From Chara braunii (Eukaryota > Streptophyta > Charophyceae > Charales > Characeae), in the NCBI GenBank assembly GCA_003427395.1, contig BFEA01000124.1, positions 365,136-405,234 on the forward strand: a stretch of 40,099 nucleotides of DNA, written 5' to 3'. The position numbers and the translations under genes are program-made. This document shows, piece after piece, positions 11,204-23,038 of the stretch (its first letter is position 1; each line of letters starts with the position of its first letter). Below the pieces are notes generated by a model. The model saw only the letters and a list, made by a program, of their open reading frames with translations, searched no databases and had not been told where the DNA came from.

Positions 11204-11320
11204 CGCCCAGCCTACTCCTACACAGCTACTACAGACTACGAATAGACATTGCGACTGTTGACATCAGCGGCAACCCGAAGTATATGAAGATGTCGCCTAT
11301 GCAAACCATTGTCAGTACAG
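11204..11320 (+). other. Exon-like module D, decayed, left copy
   Basis: A fourth module starts after CTCAG and shares CGCCCAG at its head with module A and an AGCGGC...AAGTA core with module B. It has a one-base deletion relative to module A and an in-frame stop if read like A. Its donor is GATTAG here but GGTAAG in the right copy (26526), so the left copy has lost it. The downstream GTGCCCTCAC and ATC repeats match those after module A. Confidence 0.4.
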
Positions 11321-11934
11321 GATTAGTGCCCTCACATCTAGATCATCATCATCATCATCATCCTTATCATTATCATCATTATCCTTTCATCTCCTCCTTC
11401 TCTCTCCCTCTCTCTGTCTCACACACACACACACACACATATGCATACATGTGTAGTACGTGGTAGTGCATGTTTCCACGTTCTAGCTGTAGATTCAGGT
11501 GTTATTTTTATTTATTCGTTTATTTTATTTTACATTGATACGTGAGCCATAACGACGGCGTGCATCGTGGAAGATTTCCAGGAAGGCAAAACGCAAAGAA
11601 GAAACGGAGCAATACGTGTCAGAGTCACAGATGGACAGCTTGGCACAGCCCTCCTGTACACACAGACGAAGAGAAGTGGGGGGGATCAGACGAAGAAGAG
11701 GGGATCAGACGAAGAAGAGGATCAGATGGGAACGTCGTCAACACCAAGTCTTCGGCACAGGCCCAAATAGTCCCTCGTCAAAATGTCTGAATCCTAATGT
11801 CAAGTCTGGATCCAATGTCCTCAAATCTCAAGTCACAACTCTCTCTCTCTCTATCGTAGTCTGCTGATACTGAGAAGTCAGGTGATGAGAGGGTGAGGAA
11901 GAGATGGTGGACTTAGAAGAGGAAGAAGAAGAAC

Positions 11935-12183
11935 TCTCTCTCTTTCTCTCTCTCTCCCTCTCTCTCTCAGTCCGGTGCCAGGTGCTAATCTCTGAAGGTG
12001 GCCTCTTGATGCAGGTACCTCGAAGACGAAGCTGGAGTTATGACATCCCTGGTAAGTTTCTCTTTCTGGCCTCCCCCCCCCACCTTTCTCCTTCTCGTTC
12101 TTCTTCTTCTTCTTCTTCTTCTTCTTCTTTTTCTTCTTCTTCTTCTTCTTCTTCTGCTCTTCCTCCTTCTTCTTCTTCCTCCA
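11935..12183. repeat. CT and TTC microsatellites, left copy
   Basis: CT tract at 11935-11970 and TTC tract at about 12096-12183. They generate Lys/Glu- and Ser-rich chance frames. Right-copy counterparts are 27149-27208 and 27299-27364. Confidence 0.95.
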
Positions 12184-12703
12184 AGTGATAAGGTCTAATG
12201 GACTCTCCACAGCATCCCAACAACAAACCGCCGAGATCACCGCAACCCAGACGCTTCATCGGACCATTCAATCGGTAGGAGCGACGGCGGTGTGTACAAA
12301 GGGGCAGGGATGTAATCAGCGCGAGCTGATAACTCACGTTTGCTAGGAATTCCTCGTTCAAGAATCCCCGTCATTGGTCTAGCACGCGTGCACCCAGGTA
12401 AGAGCCCCCCCCTCTCACACACACACACACACACACACACACATTTCATCGATAGGATGAGCAAAAACGGAATGAATCTTACGCTGAAACGCGGAAATAT
12501 TCACTGGCACTTTTGATTTGCTCATCCAAGTAGCGCGCAGCGAGGCGCGGGGTGGCGACTTAGCCGCGGATCGATCAAAGCACTCTCACTCTCTCACGCA
12601 CACACACATACACACAGTACACACACAACGATCAAGCGGGCGAGCCAGTGCGAAGGTCCGTGAATGGTTGAGCACAACGGCGATGTATACTCTCGTGTTG
12701 TAG
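12015..12703 (+). CDS. Candidate 3' end of a spliced gene, four exons, left copy
   Basis: Four pieces join in one frame across GT-AG intervals: 12015-12051 (ends CTG|GTAAGT), 12213-12274 (CACAG| to AATCG|GTAGGA), 12347-12397 (GCTAG| to CCCAG|GTAAGA), and 12541-12703 (CGCAG| to stop TAG). Phases are consistent (2-0, 0-2, 2-2, 2-stop). The peptide begins YLEDEAG, continues with a Pro/Arg-rich part (KPPRSPQPRRF) and ends with a His/Thr stretch from a CA repeat. No family is recognised. Earlier exons may include a frame at 11567-11770 (EDFQEGKTQRR). The right copy lost the first donor and has an insertion in the third piece. This may be a captured host-gene fragment. Confidence 0.3.
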
Positions 12704-12715
12704 CGGGAGATTCAT

Positions 12716-12785
12716 TTATATTTATTTATTAATTTATTTATTAATTAATTAATTAATTTATTTATTTATTCATTTATTTATTTAT
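12716..12785. repeat. (TTTA)n microsatellite, left copy
   Basis: Interrupted TTTA/TTAA array just after the candidate gene stop; the right copy has a pure, longer array at 27949-28024. Confidence 0.95.
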
Positions 12786-12867
12786 CGAGGAAGCAGCGGG
12801 GATCTGGTCGCGGTGGAAGGACTTACTCGTTCTTTCTCCCGCTCCTGTTGCTGTCACCGTCGTCGTC

Positions 12868-12935
12868 GAGCCGTCATCGTCGTAGACGCCGTTGTCGGAG
12901 TCGTCGTCGTCGGAGTCGTCGTCGTCGGAGTCGTC
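12868..12935. repeat. GTC/GGA minisatellite at the right edge of the left copy
   Basis: A 15-bp unit (GTCGTCGTCGGAGTC) recurs about three times. The right copy has fewer units. One frame reads as an Arg/Ser-rich stretch, but the low complexity makes coding unlikely. Confidence 0.75.
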
Positions 12936-13573
12936 ATTGCTCAGGTAAGTGTCACCTTACCCTCTCCTTTCTCCTTCCTCCCCATCTCCTTCTTCTTCAC
13001 CTTCTTCTCCATTCTCCTTCTTCTTCTTTTCTCCTCCTCCTTCTTCTTCTTCTTCTTCTCTTGCCTTGGGCCCGCTACTTCGCAGCTTCCTCTGCGCGCT
13101 CTCTCTGATGCTCCCATCGCGCTATCTCCTGTTGGTTGCGCGTGTGCTACCCCCGCGCTCGCTCAACCTTTGCGCACGCACTCCCGCACGTTGCGCATCC
13201 TCCCCGCGCTCCCTTCTACCGCGCGGTCACCTTTCCTCCTCTTGCGCAAATCCTCCCTCCTTCTTCTACTTCTTTTCTCCTCCTCCTCCTCCTTCTTCTT
13301 CTTCTTTTTCCCTTCTACTTCTTCTTTCCCTTCTCTACCACTTCTCCCGTTTGCGCTACCGCCCGTGCGGTCTTTCCACCTCGGCTCTCTTCAGAGTTTT
13401 CCCCCGTCTAGCCTCCGAGGTGGCGAGCTCCCTGGCTCGCGATCCATTCTGCGTCGCCGTTCTCCCGAGGGAGTGAGCCAGTATCGAGCCGGCTAAGCTC
13501 GATGTCCCCGACCCACAGTTTCGACGGGAATGAACCTTCCCGTCATTGTGGCGTGGATTCATTGCTGCGGGTG

Positions 13574-13594
13574 GATCTCGTAAGTTACGAGATC
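13574..13594. repeat. Perfect 10-bp-arm palindrome
   Basis: GATCTCGTAA, one base, then its exact reverse complement. Confidence 0.95.
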
Positions 13595-13796
13595 GAGAGG
13601 AAGAAAAACAATCCAAAACAAAATTAATAAAAGTAAATAAAAGAATAATCTAACTAAAACTAATAATAAAAAAAATAAAATAAAAGAACAGAATCTAACT
13701 ACTAACTGTTTTAGCCTGCCAAGTGGCAGGCCACGTTACAGCAGACGTTCAATCCAACTAACCTACTAACAACAACTACCTCCTAATCTGGAGGTC

Positions 13797-13813
13797 GCGG
13801 GTTCAAGCCCCGC
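13797..13813 (+). ncRNA. tRNA T-arm-like remnant
   Basis: A perfect 5-bp stem and TTCAAGC loop (GCGGGTTCAAGCCCCGC) include a consensus B box. A 6-bp hairpin (ACCTCC/GGAGGT) precedes it. No A box or matching acceptor stem is found upstream, so it is not a complete tRNA. It may be part of an old SINE. Confidence 0.4.
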
Positions 13814-14140
13814 CTACTGGGATCAGGGGTGAAATGATACAGGGCTCCAAAAGGACCTAACCCACAGGTAAGCAGACTCAATCTGCAAGTCTATCATTCA
13901 TCAATCCATACAGAAACCTACCAGGCTAGCTCCTGTTTTAAGTAATACATGAGTAGTCCCGATATAAGTAGAAGATTCGGGATCGGTCCGCCTAGTGGCC
14001 CGAGCCCCATCCTAAGTCTGTGTATGTGTGTGTTTGTCGGTCTGCGTACCTATCTGAGTGCTTGCCAACTCGAGGGTGTGCTCAGCCCACAAGGGCACTT
14101 GATTGCTCAGAAGGCCCATAGGCTCAGTACTTACCTGTAG

Positions 14141-14270
14141 TCGCGACATTAAGGGTCGCGGCGGAGAAACACTCAAGTGGCGGGTAGGCTGGTACCTAAC
14201 TATGGCCACGACATTCGAGGGTCGCGGCGGGGAAACACTTAAGTGGTAGGTAAGGGGGTACCTCACCAAG
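14141..14270. repeat. 65-bp tandem duplication
   Basis: Two units share CGACATT, GGGTCGCGGCGG, GAAACACT and GGTACCT at a 65-bp spacing, with several substitutions. Confidence 0.8.
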
Positions 14271-14642
14271 TAGAGGTAGGTGTGCCGAGTACCTGACTCG
14301 GAGGTCGAGTAGAGGAGGACAAAAAATCTGGCATTTTTAAATGCCCTAGTACCGTTAGGTCAGCGAGTTCTAGGTTAAGTGGTCTCAGTCTAGACCCCGT
14401 GCAGACGATATCAGAACTTGTAATGGTGTCTCCCTCTGCAGAGGGACGAAGGCACTGGTCGCTAAGGTAGTCATGCGGTCAGGAAGTCACCTCCCAGGGC
14501 GACTCCCTTTCTACCTACGGGAGGCTGAGTTAGAGCCTCAACCTCGCTTACGGTGCACTAGTAGGGATAAAGGTACCGCTCGAGCAATCGTCAACAATCG
14601 GGGTGCTACCTCAACCCCGATGATCATACACTAATAATTGCT

Positions 14643-14658
14643 CCGGTCGTACGACCGG
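14643..14658. repeat. Perfect 16-bp palindrome
   Basis: CCGGTCGTACGACCGG is its own reverse complement. Confidence 0.95.
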
Positions 14659-14976
14659 GGCACGTATTAATTTATTATGACTGATGTACTGACGATTAAG
14701 TCTCAGCGTATATCTTAGATCTACTCGTCATAACATCAACCCTATCGACCCCTCAACCTCTTCGGTCGAAGGGTATTACTGCAGATCCTAACCTTCACAG
14801 CGTGCGTCATAACAACGCGCGCGCATATTTAATGAAATTTTCTCATCGATTTTGCCCCGGCCTCAATGGCCGAGGAATTCGTTTCGAGTGTCACGCTCAG
14901 CGTGCACACCCTTTCTATTCCAGACTGACTCGTCATGGTAGCCGATGCCGTCACCGTGTCTAATGCAAAAGCATGG

Positions 14977-15002
14977 CCAAATACCCTTGTAAGGGTATTT
15001 GG
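14977..15002. repeat. Perfect hairpin, 12-bp arms
   Basis: CCAAATACCCTT, a 2-nt loop, then its exact reverse complement. Confidence 0.95.
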
Positions 15003-18000
15003 TCCGACAGTATCCCAGACCCCATTAAGCGACGTCCCCGTCGCCCGAAGAACTATATGCAAAAAAAAGGTGTTTTCCTAACAAGCAAATCGTCAAATCC
15101 GAATCCCGGAATGAAATGTGGTTTCAGGATTGACTCCGTCACCTTACTTTTCATTATTGCTACCGGGATTTAACCCGGGTCTCCCACACAAAATATAATG
15201 ACTGAAAGTGGGGATACTTGATCTGTACTACAGTACATGAAATAGTTAAGTATGACAACGCACCTTTCCTTCCCCTACACCCTTAGTCTTTGACCCAGGT
15301 ATTCGTTGGTTGTTTTCAGGGCTGGTGTTCGCGTACGAACTCAACCCGTCAATCACGGGTCCTAACCCAGACCTTGGGTGTTCAACTCTTGATATCACAA
15401 TCCAAAGTTGCATGTCGTCCTGCCCGAAGCCTAATACAGGAGGACAACGGTCTCCATCTTGACCCACCACAGTCCTGCTGATCAGGCCGGAGCTGCGGCC
15501 CACCGCGTTGTTGCTTACCGGTGGTTACCCTCGTTGGTTTTGCAACGATGGGTTAGTCATCCTATCTTTTAAAATTACTAATCTCGACCCCTTCGATATC
15601 CACCTGAATAGATCCTTTCATTGGGGTGGCCTCCCCTCTAGTTCCTCTTCGAGGCCATAGTCGAAGGGTCCGCTGCCTGGTTATGTTAGGTCAACAGCCC
15701 ACGCTGGGAGTTACGTCCCAACGATGCCAATTTTCCACCATAGGCTTTATAATTTATGCCCTCAGGTTAACCCTTAGGGTGGATGAACGATGTTTTTTTA
15801 AATAAAGCAAATAATTGAGCATTCGTCAGGCTGCCACTCAGGGTTGTGTCTTCCAAGTCTTTGATCATAGATCGGTGAGGCACGCACCTTGGGGTCATTT
15901 TGTATATATATACATATATATATGTATATAAAACCATTATTTATATATATATAACCATTATTTTTAAAAATAAACTTTTATTGACTCTTTGCTTGTCAGA
16001 ATCCACGAAGAAAACATCACTTTCATAAAAATTGCCAAGAATTTTTACAACAGAATTGATAAGACTCAAGGAGTCTACCCATGTCCTAGCATGGTCTTAA
16101 ACAAGAAATGTACAATCAATCCAACCTTTGAAGTTTCACAAGCACTCATCAAACTTTCACATGAAATACAGATCCGCCCGTTTCCTTTACCATCATCTCT
16201 AGGCCTCAGATGAGCCCAATAGTGATAGACAAAGGGAGATACTGACTCACAAAAAGACCCAAACCATAGATAATGATTCACTCACAATTTGAAAGTGTTT
16301 TTGGTCACCAGCTCATCCCCTTTCGATACATATATATATTTAAAATATGTTACAATGAGTCCAGACTTGCGATTCATTTCTCTCATCATCATTGTCTATC
16401 TTCAAATGTTTATGTGTTTCCTTATACTATTCTAACCTTTAGTCTGTCAAAACTTAAGGAAAGAACGCGCTCTCTTCCCAGATTGCATTCTACTTTCTCA
16501 TGTTTCCTCTTACCCAACAAAACTTCAATTTTTATCTAGGAGTTCATTCCTCCACTTCTTTCTAAACTAGGAAGGTGCTATCCAACCCCAGTATTTGATG
16601 AAGTTCTACTCTGTCACCCTTGGATGTTCTGGGGATTGTATGTCCAGCGCTGACAACCAACCTCCCTTGTGCATCAAACTCAGTCCTCCCTGCCTTAATA
16701 TATCTGGCAACATCCCACCATCGTCTCTGAAGTGTGTTTCTTCTGCTACCCCTAAGTCCTGCTCACATAAACAAACGCTTAGTAAAACCTCTCATCACTT
16801 TACAGAGTCTCTCCTTCCTACTGTATCCTTTCTGAAAGGTAAATTTTAAACTATACCTTACTACCATTGCTAACTTCCAAACGCCTAAGACCATTCAAGT
16901 AGGTCATAATAGTACATTGCGATAGTAACGCATTAGTTATAATAGTTGAGTATGTAAGTAGTTTTATCAGCAAAGAGACAAACCTAATAAGCATATGCAT
17001 GCATTGGTAATGACGGAAAACTTACGGTATTCATTATGATCATAGACAATAGTCATGCTGTAGTTAATAAGGTTTTTAATGATAAACGTTTTTGGATGAG
17101 CGTACTATATTCTACTCCCTGGGCTCTAAGAGGAGTATATTGTGTCAAGGGGCAGTGTAATTCCAAAAAGGGATAACATCTTAGGCTCCCTAACCCCGCT
17201 CAAGGACCAAGCCTCACTGCTTCACCCTCCGATTCCAGTATCTGTTTCTTGCAAACTCTGTTCAATTAGTAGACAACCTCACCGCACACGTTTTCAGGAT
17301 GGCCTATCCCTTCTCGTGATGATGAACCCACTTGACAAAAAGATAGTTGGGGAATCACCCCCTACCTCATTGCGGCATGCAGTAGTTGTCTCCATTATAG
17401 ACCGTAATCTAACAAGGTTCAAACACTTTCCTCCTTCTCTGTAGTAATGTAGTCACAATTTTCCCAAAGGGTCAGATGACAACACCCCACTATGGACCAG
17501 AAACATATTTCCGGCGTGGGTCTCACTACTACCTTAAAAGATGGATTTATAGCTCCTTCAAGCCATCTGTTCAGGGAAAGGATAACTTTGGATTGTAACT
17601 CCCCCCCAAGGATAGAATCTACACATTGACCACCTCTTGAGAGAATTTCTTCTCCCTAGGAGTCGGTCACTCCATTCACCCTCGAACCCACGTCGGACGT
17701 GAATTCAGCGTAGCTTTCTTTATCCATTATAAGGAGAGCAATCCAAACAAACGAGCTTAAAATACAGATGAATAGTGAAGTTTGCTTAGCTCAAACGGAT
17801 GAATTTAAGCGCACAGTCCAAAATAAATAAACTCAGATAGATAACTTAAGTAATTAACCATGAATAAAATACATCAGATAGATAGTTTTACGTGAATAGT
17901 ATTAAAATAAGCTTACCTCAGATAGACTGACACGAATGAATAATTTTAAGTGGATAACTCAATTGAATGGCCTTAAGAGAATGAATTTACGCGCTTAGAT

Positions 18001-19469
18001 TCAACTGGGTGTGTTCAAGTAGATGATCGAGGGTGGATGAGTTTAAGCAACTATCCTCATGCTTGAATAAGTTGAACATAAACAAGATGGTTTGACACCT
18101 ACTTTCTCACTGTCTCACTGATTACACTTAGTATTATGTGCCTCTTCTTGCAACTAGAGTTGGCATAATAAGTTGTTCTATCTATTCTGTTCGTCCCCCT
18201 TTTTGCAGATCTGTCATACTTCTGATTAATCAGGCCTTCACCCGTAACTGTGCTCGCAAGTACAGCCCTCAGACTAACAAAAGTCTTAAATGAGTCAACT
18301 CGCGTGCATGAGTCACGTACTCAATCCACCTCTATTGTTCATCTATCCCCCATCTAACTTGTCTTACACCTCAAGTTTCTAGTTTGATACATGCTTAAAT
18401 TAGCACGTTACCACCTTCTTCAATTTCTATCTCCTAGCTAAATCACCGGACTCTACTTATCGACTATAAGTACCATATGCAATTTTCACTTACCCTCAGT
18501 TCCTAGGGTCGCTCCCCTAGAAATCCTGACATTTTTCTTACTACGCCTGCCTATTCTTAATTCCCTCACATGTCAATCCTTGATTCTTTTAAATGCTAGC
18601 TCAATGCTTCATGTAATTCTCTTGTACAGCGAGTAGGAGATCAACCTGCTAATCCCTGCTTGACATAGCAAGATCATCACAAGGAAGATGCCCAATTTTC
18701 AGTCGGATGACGCGGATTGAGAGATGACAGAAGGATCAGGAACATGGGGCGTTGACTGAAACTCTGGTTGGCAGGAGTGAGGAAGGACCGTCAATTGTCG
18801 ATCTTGAGCAGAGAAAGAAGGTGGTGGATAAGACCCGATGTGACGGCAGCTTGGTGGCTCACAACACAGAGGTGAGATGTCGTAACGCCTCTCGTATTTA
18901 TAATATGTCATCTTCCCCGGAGACAGGGTACGCTCACTTCACTCGTCCTGATGCCTACGAGCCTCTTCCCCTTCTTCCTTCTCTTCTAGCCTTTCATCCT
19001 CCCATTCTTTGGTCAAATCTATAGGCCTCTTGGCAGTCTTCCCTTGTCTGCCGCCTCTTCCCATTCTTGTATCAGAGCCACGATTTTCGGTGTCATACTA
19101 CTGTGAGGACAATAGTTTAATAGTAGAGTCTTCTAAGGTTATTTGACCCAATACCTTTGGTCTCTGAAAGATTCTAGATAACCTCAGATTACTGTCAATG
19201 GAATACTTCTTCTTTCGCTATCTAGGGCGATCCTTGTCACAAGTTTTCACTGACAGTCGCCTCACTTGTACCGCCTATTTCCTCATAGAACCTTATTTTA
19301 TTCTATAAATCCCTAAGTAGTTTATATGCAATGACCATTCTTACATAATCCCTACTCGGAATCCTTGATCAAACTATATCCCAGTAAGTAGATTAGAGTT
19401 GTCGTTTTGCCTAGATCATCGACTTACCATACCCGAGTTCGTTCACTGAGGACCTCGGCTAGGAAGCGA

Positions 19470-19489
19470 GATCCCCGACAACGACGCCA
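19470..19489 (-). promoter_or_regulatory. Primer-binding site, tRNA-Asp type
   Basis: The minus strand reads TGGCGTCGTTGTCGGGGATC, which differs from the widespread plant tRNA-Asp PBS by two C-to-T changes. It starts two bases after the CA end of the right 8.7-kb copy, the standard spacing after a 5' LTR. This sets the element's orientation as minus. Confidence 0.8.
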
Positions 19490-20064
19490 CCTGTCGCGCG
19501 CGGCGATCCCACACCCTAGACGCAAAGTAGTTTTGTGTCGGACCTCATGGTCGTATCACACAGGAGTTTTCTTTTTGTCACTTTAGCGTAATACCAACTC
19601 CGACCGTGCGCGCGTGCTATACCTCTCGCGACTCCCTACGACAGGTTAGGGATCCCACGAGGTACAACATACCTCCACCTGCGGGAGCTGTCACCATCCC
19701 TTAGGTGGGCGTATCCCTGCTGAGCTACTGACCCATGTGCGAAGGTTTTTACATGCAATCGCAGAGGTAGGCCAGCCGAGGGCGTTTTCTCGATCGTCGT
19801 AGCATAGGCATACGCGTGGTAGAACACCTTAAGACTGACCTGTATGTCGAGCCCCGAGGTACTAGCTCTCAGGACCGACTATCTAATCAGGTCGACTTCT
19901 CGGACAGTCTTCCACGCTTAACTAACTATGACAATGACTCAACGTTTACTTTGCTCATCATGTGAGAATGCCAGGGTCGATTCCCTTTGTATTCTCACAT
20001 TCTCTCAAACAGCAGCCTAGACAAATTACTCTCCGATCCTGACCAACTACGATCCCATTCACAA

Positions 20065-20065
<1 letters not shown>

Positions 20066-20100
<35 letters not shown>
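20066..20100. repeat. (AT)n microsatellite
   Basis: A perfect TA/AT run stands where the left copy carries the second arm of its hairpin. Confidence 0.95.
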
Positions 20101-20103
<3 letters not shown>

Positions 20104-21094
20104 ATGTATGTAAATCGGGGGAGCTGACTGAGCGGTGGACCTCACTTTCACAATTGTCGTGTCCCTTTTGCCCGTATAGCTCAGACGATCCAAACTCAGA
20201 AGACAACACAAGTGTCCAACACCTGTGCAAATGCAAGAAAAGCACATACACGCATACAGATGCAGACACAGAATGCGCTACAAGCGTCAACCTTTAATCC
20301 ATTCATAGCAAGTCACTCACGCGCCAAACCTTTGAAAACAACATTTCTTCCCAACCCTAACTCCATTTTACCCCAGCCCCACACATTTTTGAAGACTCCT
20401 GAGTATGATTTGGACAATTTAGGCATAGATACAGGGGGAAGATTTATCTGTTCCCTTCTTAGGTCTTGTCTTAGGTGTGGGTGTCAAGCCATGGTAGAAG
20501 TTGAGTCGGAGTTCTACCAACTTGTTATCCAGAGATAACAGAATTGTTGCTCTTACGGATTCCCGGTAAGTTCTCCGAAGTGTCAAAACCTGTAGACACA
20601 ACATAACCCAAGAGAATCTTAACATCTCTCTTCCTAACTGAGATCTAGAAGGTCCCTTCTAGACTGTGTGTCTTTTGTCTGACTTTTATCCTTAACTAAT
20701 TGTTTGGGCTGTTGCCCTTCACTTCCCTTTTTACCATCGTGGTAACTCCCCATATTCTCCTCACTATCTCATTCCTATCCTTTTCTGGATTATCCTGTCT
20801 AAGTTCCCTTCCTTCTCCAACACACATGAACACATCATCAATCGAACCTGTGGAAAGAATCTCATGGAAAGAAATCAGACAAACGGATAGTTTCTCTCAG
20901 AGGCAAAATCTCACTTATCCCCTTTCAATAGAATCAGAGATAGTTAGTTATGACTGAACAATGCAGATTGTGGAGAAAGTTAGAGGTGGTATGGCAGATT
21001 ATTTAGGACATATCCATCTGTTACTGAAGCTTTGTTTGACAAGGGCAAACTTGTGGGTCTTGGTCACTGTGTGCCAAACACATTTAGCAGTAGA

Positions 21095-21750
21095 CTTATC
21101 CTATGGCTAGTCATTTATAAGGCAGGTGTTTTTGAAACCTCGCTACTTCTTATATTGAATTAGTCACTGATAAGACAGGATTCCCCTGCTACTTTTATTA
21201 CTGACTAACCCTCAATAAGGTGGATGCCCAAGGATCCTTACTACTCTTATCACTGACTAAGCCCTAGGATGTTTATTGATAAGACAGCTGTCCTTGAAAC
21301 CTCACAACTCTTTTATCGGACTAGTCATTGATAAGACAGGATTCCCCTACTACACTTATCACTGGCTAACCCTCAATAAGGCAGGTGTCGAAGGGTCCTT
21401 GCTTACTCTTACCATTGAAAAGAATGTTAGGTTTGATCAATGATAAGGCAGGTGTCCTTGAAACTTACAACTCTTATATCAGACTATTCACTGATAAGAC
21501 AGGATTCCCCCGCTACTCTTATTAGTGGCTAGCCCTCAATAAGGCAGGTGCTCAAGGGTCCTTGTTTACTCTTACCACTGAAAAGAATGTTAAATTGGTT
21601 AATGATAAGGCAGGTGTCATTGAAACCTCACAACTCTTATATCAAACTAGTCACTGATAAGGCATGATTTCCCTGCTTCTCTTATCACTGGCCAACCCCT
21701 AATAAGACGGGTGTCCAAGGGTCCTTGCACTTACCACTGACCAAGCGTAA
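21095..21750. repeat. 163-bp tandem repeat, about four units, right copy
   Basis: Same array as in the left copy. The landmark recurs at about 21126, 21289, 21452 and 21613. Unit number and order are conserved between the copies, so the array predates the duplication. Confidence 0.85.
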
Positions 21751-22103
21751 GGCTCATTTGAAGTTACGGCAGACTTTCTCTACTATTCTTACCCCCACAC
21801 AAGTCTTATCTATGACTCAAGTCATCGCCTTCGATGACAATCGAGCCCAGAATCGTTGTCAGTTTCGTGGAATTATGCTTGGATCAGGCGTATGTTAAGA
21901 AATAATTGACATGGATCATCATCGCTGCTTTCAATCACGACAGGCTAAACCAATGAATACCCATCATCATTAGGCGACGCATGGAGATAATAATATGAGT
22001 AATCGATCCCCTTTACATCCACATCCCAAAAGAACACCCACATAGCAAGATCGTTGTACCCTTGTTATTAATATAGTCATAGGTAGCAGCCTAAGGATAC
22101 AAA

Positions 22104-22128
22104 TTTAGGGTTTTGGGTTTAGGGTTTA
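22104..22128 (+). repeat. Short telomere-like motif, right copy
   Basis: Same motif as at 6879, unchanged between copies despite surrounding divergence. Confidence 0.8.
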
Positions 22129-22515
22129 TGTTGAAGTACACATACCTCGCTGTTCCCTGCCTCCAGAGTTCCACCTGAACTCCGAAAGAGCTCCCGCAAT
22201 CGCCCTGTCACTGGTCATATACAACTCATGCAATCGATTGCTGGACTCTTAGGGTTAGTTGAGGTAAGGGCTAACTCAACGGGGATCAAAACCCTAATCT
22301 ATAGTCGAGGAGGTATGTATCTGAGAGGTCCGCACAATGACAAGTATGGAGGAGGATGGAGGACGTGAGCACCATGATAGCATCTCCCTCCTCTCCAATG
22401 CCCCATACTCTCATTCTCTGGCTCTGTATTGATGTCTTATGATAACAATAGAAACTAACAGAGGCAGCAGAAATAATCAAGAAACAACAATTGAAATAAT
22501 AAAAATAATAAAATA

Positions 22516-22555
22516 AAATAATAATAATAATAATAATAACAATAATAACGACACA

Positions 22556-22607
<52 letters not shown>

Positions 22608-22651
22608 GTAATAATAATATCCTGAATAATAATAGTAATAATAATAATAAC
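22516..22651. repeat. (TAA)n microsatellite
   Basis: Right-copy counterpart of 7280-7412, with changed length and interruptions. Confidence 0.95.
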
Positions 22652-22682
22652 GTAGGGCAATGGTGAAAATGAAGGTGAGATA

Positions 22683-22993
22683 CCCCTTTGTGAGTCACCG
22701 TGTTTGTGTTCCTGTCATGGCGTCACTGTGCGTCACCGTCGGCTCATGAGTGCGCAGGCATGCCAAGTATTGAACGTGGGGCGTCCAGGGTGATCCACTG
22801 TGTGTGAATGAAAGGTTGACGGGCGCTGTCGGCCATAGCCCATCTGAGGCGAACTCGTAATTGATTGCAGTCATCATCAGCCATACGAGCTCTGTACTTT
22901 GGTGATCCTCCACCAGAGTGACGTGTCGCCCCATTTTCCCATGTATGTGTAAGCGAGGAAGAAACGACCCTGATTGCAATAACAATAATAGTG

Positions 22994-23038
<45 letters not shown>

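Larger units (their letters stand above)
4229..12943 (-). repeat. Left 8.7-kb direct copy (putative 3' LTR)
   Basis: It aligns along its whole length with 19492-28183. The left edge is sharp: TGTCGCGCGCGG in both copies, with unrelated sequence before it. Homology on the right stops at 12950/28190. Compared with the right copy it has an extra 84-bp stretch near 9671-9755, a 45-bp-arm hairpin at 4743-4841, a poly(A) run at 9899-9920, and different microsatellite lengths. It carries plus-strand exon-like pieces (listed separately). Confidence 0.7.
12944..19469 (-). mobile_element. Non-coding internal domain of the LTR-like element
   Basis: It begins with a CT/TTC-rich stretch (12951-13075 and 13255-13345), then GC-rich pyrimidine DNA to 13500, an A-rich patch at 13610-13690, a mid-GC block with small tandem and inverted repeats (13700-15780), and AT-rich sequence (15780-19400). 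No frame of believable length or family resemblance is seen on either strand. In plus-strand terms the A-rich and AT-rich blocks hold only short chance frames. A plus-strand TGTATCAGAGCCA at 19068-19080 resembles a tRNA-Met primer site, perhaps from an older element. Confidence 0.5.

Noticed and set aside
12813-13496. Plus-strand frame of 227 residues rich in Val, Ser, Leu and Phe
   Set aside because: It starts without an ATG and runs through a GTC minisatellite and TTC/CT tracts; the low-complexity composition explains the openness.
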